DNA of 64,000 nucleotides from Viola odorata (taxonomy: Eukaryota; Streptophyta; Magnoliopsida; Malpighiales; Violaceae), in assembly GCA_963691705.1 (NCBI GenBank), contig OY829537.1, forward strand, positions 64,332,304-64,396,303. The letters run 5' to 3'. The notes under the pieces are model-generated. The model saw only the letters and a list, made by a program, of their open reading frames with translations, made no database searches and had not been told where the DNA came from. The translations under genes were made by a program, and so were the position numbers. Positions 56,623-64,000 of the stretch are shown piece after piece. Numbering within the stretch: position 1 is the stretch's first letter; every line of letters starts with the position of its first letter.

Positions 56623-56673
56623 AAGCATGTCGCGGAAGCTAGAAGAAGCGTTAGCCCTTGGTAAACACTCGGG

Positions 56674-56693
56674 CTCATTTTCAGTTGGGCTTG
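56674..56693 (+). promoter_or_regulatory. TAT-A polypurine-tract-like motif next to the 3' LTR
   Basis: CTCATTTTCAGTTGGGCTTG directly before TGATAACAG. An almost identical internal copy is at 56094-56113, about 580 bp upstream, beyond as1. Confidence 0.62.
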
Positions 56694-57140
56694 TGATAAC
56701 AGTTAAGGCAATTCCAAGGGTATTTCCATCTTCATACCAGCCTTGAGACCGGAACCCTACAGTGCCTTTCGAGCGTCAGCCGTGGAGGTTGCCGCCCCCT
56801 TTGAAGGAAAGAGCCCTGGGATGGTCGACATCAGCCGGGGGGGAGTCTCATGCATTATCTACTCATACGTACGACGTCATCCCATCCTAGGTCAGCCATG
56901 ACGTCACCCGAGGCGTTATCTACGCTCTGCCTATAAATACCTCACCACTCAAGATGTGAGGTAAGCCTAAGATCACTACTCGAACCTCTGCCATTTTGAA
57001 CAACATTACTGACTTAAGCGTCGGAGTGTCTACGCCAGAGCCCCCCCTCCGGCGCTTTGCAGGTACACTCAACGACGACTACAGTAACTCCAAGCGGCCA
57101 TAATCCTCACCCCGATTCTCTAGAAGTCTGAATCTTATCA
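56694..57140 (+). repeat. TAT-A 3' LTR
   Basis: 447 bp, TGATAACAG to AATCTTATCA, with CTATAAATAC at 56931-56940 as TATA box and TGACTTAAGCGTCGGAGTGT, the reverse complement of the block shared by the other Tat LTRs. The right flank (CCAAT) has no partner on the left side of TAT-A, which is truncated. Confidence 0.87.
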
Positions 57141-57193
57141 CCAATAAAAGGCCAAAAATAAGGATAAATACACGCCCAAGACACACACTATCA
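57141..57193 (-). repeat. ATH-R 3' LTR, first 53 bp only
   Basis: In sense it starts TGATAGTGTGTGTCTTGG after the purine-rich AGTGTGGGGATGTT (57194-57210). The rest should lie to the left of TAT-A but is not in the window. Confidence 0.7.
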
Positions 57194-58964
57194 AACATCC
57201 CCACACTGCCCAATGCTTGCCCTCGAGCATTCACAAAACTAAAAACCGTCCCAGTACATAGACAAACACAACCAATCAATACACAAATACAAACCGGGAA
57301 CTAAGCTAGACTTCGTCAAGACACAACCTCACCTAGAAGGGCACCTGCATCAAATCATAAGGATAACGACCCTAAAGATTAGACTTTCCCACATCATGCC
57401 CATTTACTAGCAATCCTCACCAGATAAGTGTTTACGCTCATACTCGCAAACAAGGCTAAGTGTTTAATCGCTCTAAACTAAATGCACATAGCACAGCAAA
57501 AAATAAACTTGCAAATCAATCCGAGTACGTAGTACACATGCATGGGCAGTCAATCAATAGGAAAGAGCAACGCATTAGCAAAAGGAAAGAAAAGGGAAGG
57601 GCAAACTTAGAAAAGAAGGGAAAAGAGAGAGAGGAATATAACAGAAAAGAAAAGGGATGAAGAAAGAGAGAATAGAAAGAGATAGAGAAAAAAGAAGAGA
57701 GACAACCAACTCAAACCTGGATGGATTCCTTAGCTAGGAAAAAGACGAGGTCGGCAAGACAGCGCTCGTCGAGGGCAGGATGATGCAGCCGAGGACTATA
57801 CAAGGATTCCTTCTTCTTGGGCAAGAAGTTCTTCTCTTAATGCGGTGCTGGCAACAGATTCTTTTGTTCGTGTTTTGCCCCCTTCTTCTTCTTTTTTGAA
57901 TTTTTTTTAAAAGAAGGGACACGAACCTTTCTAGTTTTAATTCAACTAGGGTAGAAGACTTTTGAGTTCTCTTTTGTGTCTTGCCCTAGATCTGCTTCCA
58001 GCACTGATGTTTGACTTCTTCGGCTTCCCCACACTTAAGCTTTTCTTGGGGGCTCTTTCTCTTTAGATACTGCTAAGGCAAGATGATGTTTCTGATGGTT
58101 TTCCCTAGGTCTCTATTTTCTGAGCTTGAGTCTTAACTTCTTCTACTTCGCAACACTTGTGCCTTTCTGCACGTCCTTCTGGATATCTAGCCCTCGACGC
58201 TACCCTCAACAACTGCTGCTTACTTGCCAAGGAAAAATATCAAGAAAATAAGCTCAAGTGGTCAGGAAAAAGAAAGAAAAGAGAGGGGTAGGTAAGTGTC
58301 TTGGGCAAGATGATAGAAAGTGAGAGGAAAATGGAGAAAAGAAAGAAAAGAATGAAATAAGACGTTGATGCGAGGACTTTCATCATTTTGATGCTTTCCC
58401 ATGTCTAATGGTGCCTATACCCAGGGATATCATGCAAGTCCAGCTAGCACCTAGCTAAGCATTCTATTTGCACAATAAGGAAAATACAGCATGGAAGCTC
58501 AAACTGCTCACTAGGTGCTATTTGTGATTGCTGGTGTCTAGACCTAGACGTAGATATAAGGTCCAACAGGAAAAATGTGAACAACTAGGTCTAGACATGG
58601 TGCTGGGTGGTTTATTCTTGTGTACAAAATATCTAAAGTGTGTGTCCATACATAGGGGTTTTAAAACTGGTCAGTGGCAAAATTATTGGCGAAAATCTAA
58701 CAAAAATCCTAAAAATAAAATCCGATTTTTTTTCACAAAACATTCAGTCATGCAACAAGCGGAAAATTAAACATGCAGTCAAATGATAATAAGCACAGAT
58801 AAATCCCTCCCCACACTTAGGCAACACATTGTCCTCAATGCGAGAAGGGCATAAAATAGTTCAACAAAAAATTAAAGGAGTACAGTACAAGGAAATGAAT
58901 AAAAAGCGGTGAAAATGTTTTGAACCCTCCTCGAGGGCAAGATAAAATTGTTCAGGGGGAAGGA
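57194..58964 (-). other. ATH-R 3' untranslated region
   Basis: No gene. It holds the polypurine tract (57194-57210), CTCGAGGGCAAGCATTG in sense near 57218-57234 (as in ATH-L), an A/G-rich stretch 57570-57700 and, near 58802-58840, the conserved block CATTGAGGACAATGTG followed by AAGTGTGGGG. ORFs in the purine-rich part are low-complexity artefacts. Confidence 0.65.
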
Positions 58965-60370
58965 TCAGGATGGCAAAAGGTTATGCCTGGCAACTTCAGC
59001 AGTCAAGGCCTGAAGCTCGGTAAGAATTGCCTGGATAAAACGCTCAACTGCAGGGGCTTGAAGAATAGCTGGACTAGAGGGTATGGTTGCTGCAGTAACA
59101 TCGGGGGCAGGACGGGAGGACTCGACCTGGGTAGGATGGACTGCTGAAGTTCAAGGCCTCAAAAGATCAGGAAAGCTGAAATGGCTTCCGTATTTCGTGC
59201 CAAACACTTTTTCTCCTAGTAGGGTACATCCTGCAGAGAAACTCAGAATACCCTGTGAGAGACATAAATGCCCCATCCCATCAAGGGTACGGTGGTCTAA
59301 ATCCTTAAAAGCAAGGATTATGCAAATTCACTAAGGTCACCCGAGTTCAAATCCAGATTATGCAAATTGACAGCAAGCAAAGTCATGAGAATCCTAAAAG
59401 GGGGCCACGAGAGCTACTCTGAACATGAATTATGGCTGAAGCTACCCAAAATCCTAGATTGACCCAACATTTGTGCTTCATACACCACAAGAAAAATAGT
59501 TCTTGCAACGATAACTGGCCCGATGAATTAAATCTACCTGCGAAGGTGAGGGCTAGAAATCGATTGAGGATCTATGAGTTCATGGGCTTTAGAGGATTTC
59601 GGGTTAAATTCAGCTTCAGGATTATCGGTTAGCTTACGAAAAGAAACATCAGCATCAAAAACAGCAGGAATGACAGTCAAGGCATTTTTATAAGCATTAG
59701 ATTTCAACTCATTAGGTTTAACAAAATTAAGCATGCAGTTAAATTCATTAAGGGAAATCTTGGACCACTTGTTTGTCAATCGAAAGTTGACGACATCAGG
59801 CATAGATAAATTAGGTCCAAACTTTCATTTCGGCTTAAAATGCTTAAATGCAACCCAAAAGGTGGTAAACAATTCGAGTGAGAGCTCAACAAAATTTAGG
59901 TGTTTTAAAAAGAACAGTGGTTCCCAACCAATGTTGCCTACTAGCTCTTGGACTCGAGATTCGAGTCCCATTTTGCTCAAAAATTCTAGATCCAGGAGCG
60001 CGCAGGGGCTAACGCCTTTGGAGTTGAGAAAGTGCAGCTTATGAATAGAAGGCTTATCATTAAAAACTAATCAGGCATGCAGATTAGAAAGGTCAGAAGT
60101 CACCTGGGTCGAAGTGGGTCGAGGGGTGGAAGAAGGGACTAGAGTCTTGCCCTCGACAGTTGAAGCGTCTTCCTGACGCCTTCTTTGAAGTCGAGGCCTT
60201 ACCCTTGCTGGTGGACGTGCTCTTCCTCTTTTTGTCTACCAATTTTTCTGGTTGGGATTGAATGGAGTTGGGTTAAGGGGATTTTGGCCGAAGTCGATTG
60301 TGGAAGAGGATGATGCTACTGGGTGGGGTTCGGAGGCTAGCTTATGGGCGACTCTCTTGATTCTCGGCAT
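58965..60370 (-). pseudogene. ATH-R env-like protein (ATHILA ORF-1 type), broken
   Basis: The likely start is ATG 60370 (MPRIKRVAHKLASEPHP), basic as in ATH-L. The conserved domain includes GLESRVQELVGNIGWEPLFF (about 59965-59906), NFRLTNKWSKISLNEFNCML (about 59790-59731) and the NALT motif. Frameshifts and stops occur near 60235, 60070 and 59815. The region after 59534 is poorly preserved; a Gln/Leu-rich helical piece ends with a stop at 58965. Similar to the ATH-L gene in order and motif spacing. Confidence 0.75.
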
Positions 60371-60954
60371 TGGGAGGATCGATGGATGTGACAAGGGTTT
60401 TGCTTTTGCTTGATAGGGATGGGAATGATGAGTTTGTGTAAGAGAGATAGAGATGGAGATAGCTGGAAGAGGGAAGATGAAGGAGCGTGTGAGAGAGAAA
60501 CTTGACGTCTGACACAAATAGCACAACCCTTATTAATGAGGGCTTGCTTTTTGTCTACTGGTGTCGACGTGACGCATTTGGGAGAGCGATGCAACGGGCC
60601 CGAGCATATCCCAACCGCCTAACAGTAACCTTTTTCAAATTGAAAAATAAAGTAGTTAGGATAGATGAGGACAAAAAGAGAGAATAAAGGAGATAATAAT
60701 AATAATAAAAAAGGAATAAAATCAACTCGGGAAAGGAAAGGAGAGAGATCAGTGGAGAAAAATAAGAGACAATCCTAGACAATAAAAGAGAGATTTAAAT
60801 AAAAATGAAACTAAAACTAAAATTAAAAACAAATTGTGGAAAAGTTCTAGAATGAAACAAAAGACAACAAGGAGAGAGAAAAGTGGGACGGCATGTGGAA
60901 TGCCTTCCACCGTGGTCTCTTTTAACGTCGAGGCCTAGACGTGGAACGGGTTGT
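60371..60954 (-). other. ATH-R spacer between pol and the env-like gene
   Basis: No gene. A/T-rich (A-rich on the plus strand, 60640-60860). A TAGACAACCC stretch near 60945 may be the decayed counterpart of the post-pol hairpin of ATH-L. Confidence 0.55.
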
Positions 60955-62760
60955 CTAGGGCACGATAGGTGGGCTGGTCACTGCCATCTCCTCCACTGTG
61001 GAGGGCATGAATCCTTCGTAAAATGGTTTCAACCTACGGCCATTCACTTTAAAAATAGTGCCTGTGTCCGGGTTCTAGATTTCAAAGGCTCCTTGATCAA
61101 AAATTTCTTTGACTATGAAGGGTCCCGTCCACTTAGATTTCAGTTTTCCTGCAAAAAGGCGAAGGCGAGAGTTGTACAATAATACTTTCTGCCCAATAGT
61201 AAAGGATTTAGGAAGAAGTTGCTTATCGTGATGGGCCTTTGTCTTGCCCTTGTAGATCAAAGCATTTTCATAGGCATCATCCCTCAATTCTTCCAATTCC
61301 TGAATCTGTAGACGGCGGTGCTGACCGGCATGCCCAAGATCCAGGTTAACCTTACGAATAGCCCAAAAAGCCTTGTGCTCTATCTCGACGGGTAGGTGGC
61401 ACAGTTTCCCATAAATAAGTCTATAGGGTGTCATCCCGATCGGGGTCTTGAATGCAGTTCGATAGGCCCAAAGGGCGTCATCAAGCTTCACACTCCAATC
61501 TTTGCGACTTTGGTTAACCGTCTTCTCAAGTATATATTTGATCTCACAGTTGGAAACCTCAGCTTGACCATTTGTTTGGGGATGGTAGGTTGTAGAGACC
61601 TGATGATGGACCCCATATTTGTTTAGGAGAGAGGATACCACACGGTTACAGAAGTGAGTGCGTAGGAAATCTACCACTACCTTAGAGTCATCTGTTTGGG
61701 TTGCCTTAGCTTCAATCCATTTGGAGACATAGTCTACAGCAAGGAGAATGTAGATATTGCCAAAAAAATTCAGAAAAGGGCCCATGAAGTCAATACCCCA
61801 AATATCAAAAATTTCGCAAGAGATGATGTTGGTCAGGGGCATGTGGTTTCGTGCTCCAATATTTCCTGTGAGTTGACATCGAGGGCATGATGTACAAAAA
61901 AGGTAGCTATCCTTAAAAATGGATAGCCAGTAGAAACCAGCCTCCAAAGCCTTCATGGCGGTCTTTTTAGAAGCAAAATGACCTCCTTCTGTCGATGAGT
62001 GGTAGAATCTCAAGATCGAGGGCACTTCATCTATAGTCACACAACGACGAATGATTTGGTCCGAACAATGCTTCCACAAATATGGGTTATCCCAGATGTA
62101 ATATTTGTACTGCTTCCTGATCCAGGTACGTTCGGAGGAAGAGGCATCGGCGGGGTAAGAGCCAGTAGCACAAAAATTGGCAATGTCTGAGAACTATGGG
62201 AATTGGACGGCCTGGGCAAGACATAGCTGCTCATCTGGGAAAGTATCCTTGATAGAAATTAGCGAATCATCCTCTTAGGCCTAGAGTCTGCTCAAGTGAT
62301 CAGCTACCGAATTTTCTGAGCCTTTTTTGTCTTTGATCACGATATCGAATTCCTAAAGCAATAAAATCCAGCGGATGAGACGGGGTTTTGCATCTGCTTT
62401 CTTGAGTAAACATCTTAGGGTGGAGTGGTCTGAATAGATGATCACTTTCGTGCCCAAGAGATACTGTCTGAACTTTTTTAGGGCATAGACGATTGCTAGA
62501 AGTTCCTTTTCCGTGGTGGTGTAGTTTTGCTGAGCGGGGTCTAGCAATTTGGAGGCATAATAGATGACGTAAGTTTCCTTTTCTTTCTTCTGACCTAGAA
62601 CAGCTCCTAACGCTTGGTTGCTCGCGTCGCACATGATCTCGAATGCAAGTGACCAGTCGGGGGCACGAATGATAGGCGTGGAAATGAGCTTATTCTTGAG
62701 AGTATTAAAAGCTGCTTGACAACTTTTATCAAATTTGAAATCAACATCTTTTTACAATAA
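60955..62760 (-). pseudogene. ATH-R RNase H and integrase; second catalytic Asp deleted
   Basis: RNase H from [14 protein letters not shown] (62634) with [15 protein letters not shown]. Stops: CAA to TAA near 62755, TAG near 62355 (CAG to TAG), others near 62280. Integrase from about 62050: [14 protein letters not shown] (first Asp), then DFLR is fused to THFCNR: the roughly 20 residues that hold IISDGG with the second Asp are missing. [12 protein letters not shown] with the Glu is present. The C-terminal [18 protein letters not shown] and VNGRRLKPF follow, with a TAG at 61075-61077, and the end is 60955-60957. Confidence 0.87.
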
Positions 62761-64000
62761 ACGGCACATGCCTAGGGAATTTTTGAGAAATCTTTGATAA
62801 ATCTCTGATAGAAACTTGCATGCCCAAGAAAGGAGCGCACATCACGGACACTGGTGGGATAGGGCAAGGTCTCGATTACTTCAATTTTCACTTTATCAAC
62901 TTCTATGCCCTTACTGGAGACAATGTGTCCAAGTATGAGCCCTCGATCAACCATGAAATGGCATTGTTCAAAATTCAATACGAGGTTAGTCTCAACGCAT
63001 CTTTGTAGGCACTTTTTTAAATTAGACATGCATACCAAAAATGAGTTACCATAGACGGTGAAGTCGTCCATAAAGACCTCGATACCGTCTTCAAAAAGTT
63101 CTAAAAAAATACTCACCATGCAGCGTTGAAACGTTGTGGGGGCATTACAGAGGTTGAAGGGCATACGCCGGTAGGCAAAAGTACCAAAGGGGCATGTGAA
63201 GGTGGTATTTTCCTGGTCTTCGGGGGCAACAGGAATCTGATGGAATCTGGAGTATCCATCGAGACAACAATAATGGGTTTTTCCCATGAGACGTTCCAGC
63301 ATCTGATCTATAAAGGGAAGAGGGAAATGATCTTTCCTAGTGGCCGCATTCAAACGACGATAATCAATACAAATTCGCCAACCGTTCTGAATTATTGTAG
63401 GGATCGATTCACCGTCTTGCCCAATGGTGATAGTGATACCGGTTTTCTTGGGCACGACTTGAACAGGGCTTACCCAGGGGCTGTCTGAAATGGGGTAAAT
63501 GACACCTGCATCTAACAGCTTCAATATCTCCTTCTTCACTACTTCCATCATAGGTGGGTTCAGTCTGCGCTGAGGCTGGCGGACTATTTTACTGGTACCC
63601 TCTAGATGGATCCGATGAGTGCACAAAGATGGTGATAAGCCCTTGATATCGGCGATAGTCCATCCGATGGCTTGTTTGAATTCTTTCAATGAGGAAATCA
63701 GCTTAAGCTCTTCAGAACTGTTGAGCCTATTAGAGATGATAACAGGAAGAGAGTTATTGTTGCCTAGGTAAACATGCTTTAGATGAGAGGACAGAGGCTT
63801 CAATTCGAGGGCAGGAGCCTGCTCAACAGACGGTGACAGCTTAATATGATCAGAACAGATGGGAGATATGACTAGGGGGTCATATGGAACAATGACGCAT
63901 TCCTCTAGGGCTGCGACAACGGAATGCAACTCTAGAGGAGTGATAAGCGTTGAGGTCAAGACATCCATGAGAGGTGGTGTGAGGCTCATGTCCATGACAA
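62761..64000 (-). pseudogene. ATH-R reverse transcriptase, running off the window edge
   Basis: Open from at least 63995 to 62772. Motifs in order: LGNNNSLPVII, QPQRRLNPPMMEVVKKE, WVSPVQVVPKKTG, CIDYRRLN, LDGYSRFHQI, FTCPFGTFAYRRMPF, the catalytic FMDDFTVYG (about 63075-63049), LGHIVSSKGIEVD and RSFLGHASFYQRFIKDFSKI. It is intact over this stretch, which makes it the best preserved RT of the two Athila elements. Nothing of gag is visible. Confidence 0.9.

Larger units (their letters stand above)
55955..57140 (+). mobile_element. TAT-A right part: as1, polypurine motif and 3' LTR
   Basis: It begins with the GAGAG duplication and carries as1 on the minus strand, both copies of the polypurine-like motif (56094-56113 and 56674-56693) and the plus-oriented 3' LTR. 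With 9191-12769 it makes the 3' third of one element. Its gag-pol is not in the window. Confidence 0.82.
57141..64000 (-). mobile_element. ATH-R: Athila-lineage retrotransposon, cut by the right window edge
   Basis: Minus-strand order from the right: end of protease region, RT, RNase H, integrase, env-like gene, 3' untranslated region, polypurine tract, first 53 bp of the 3' LTR, then the TAT-A insertion. It is related to, but clearly diverged from, ATH-L. Confidence 0.88.

Noticed and set aside
57460..57660. 66-codon Lys/Glu-rich ORF
   Set aside because: It lies in a purine-rich untranslated stretch of ATH-R, with composition-driven open frames.
1..64000. Host protein genes, tRNA or rRNA genes
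   Set aside because: Every long conserved frame fits a retrotransposon gene. I saw no tRNA cloverleaf or rRNA segment, though a short or highly split host exon could escape reading by eye.

Overview
The window looks like nuclear DNA from a flowering plant, probably a eudicot, in a repeat-rich, heterochromatin-like region. I cannot name the species. No convincing host gene, tRNA or rRNA is visible: every coding region I can recognise belongs to a Ty3/gypsy LTR retrotransposon, and nearly all are decayed. Two 200-base runs of N mark assembly gaps.

Layout. (1) 1-9105, plus strand: ATH-L, an Athila-lineage element cut by the left edge (gag end, protease, RT, RNase H, damaged integrase, Athila-type env-like gene, 3' LTR). 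(2) 9106-57140: four Tat-lineage elements nested inside one another. (3) 57141-64000, minus strand: ATH-R, a second Athila element cut by the right edge.

The nest, oldest to youngest, is ATH-R > TAT-A > TAT-B > TAT-C > TAT-D. TAT-A (plus strand; 9106/9190-12769 and 55955-57140) sits in the 3' LTR of ATH-R. TAT-B (minus; 12770-21036 and 50817-55954) sits in TAT-A with a perfect 5-bp duplication, GAGAG, on both sides. TAT-C (minus; about 21037-32391 and 47010-50816) sits 24 bp past the pol stop codon of TAT-B and has lost its 3' LTR. TAT-D (minus; 32392-47009, 14.6 kb) sits in the RT of TAT-C with two 571-bp LTRs that differ by about six bases by eye, and a near-perfect duplication (ATGGC/ACGGC).

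Each Tat element has sense gag-protease-RT-RNase H-second RNase H-integrase, then a tandem-repeat block, then about 7 kb carrying up to four genes on the opposite strand (as4, as3, as2, as1 in sense order, ending at the 3' LTR). as1 and as2 are small unknown proteins. as3 and as4 are paralogues with an N-terminal domain like the Pfam family called putative gypsy type transposon (Transposase_28), a proline/serine-rich basic middle and a C-terminal coiled coil. They carry GT-AG introns at conserved places, own TATA-like boxes, and (as3) a conserved pair of ACGT-core boxes. Antisense ORFs are known in Tat elements. A four-gene, intron-containing, separately promoted cassette kept in four copies is the most interesting content here.
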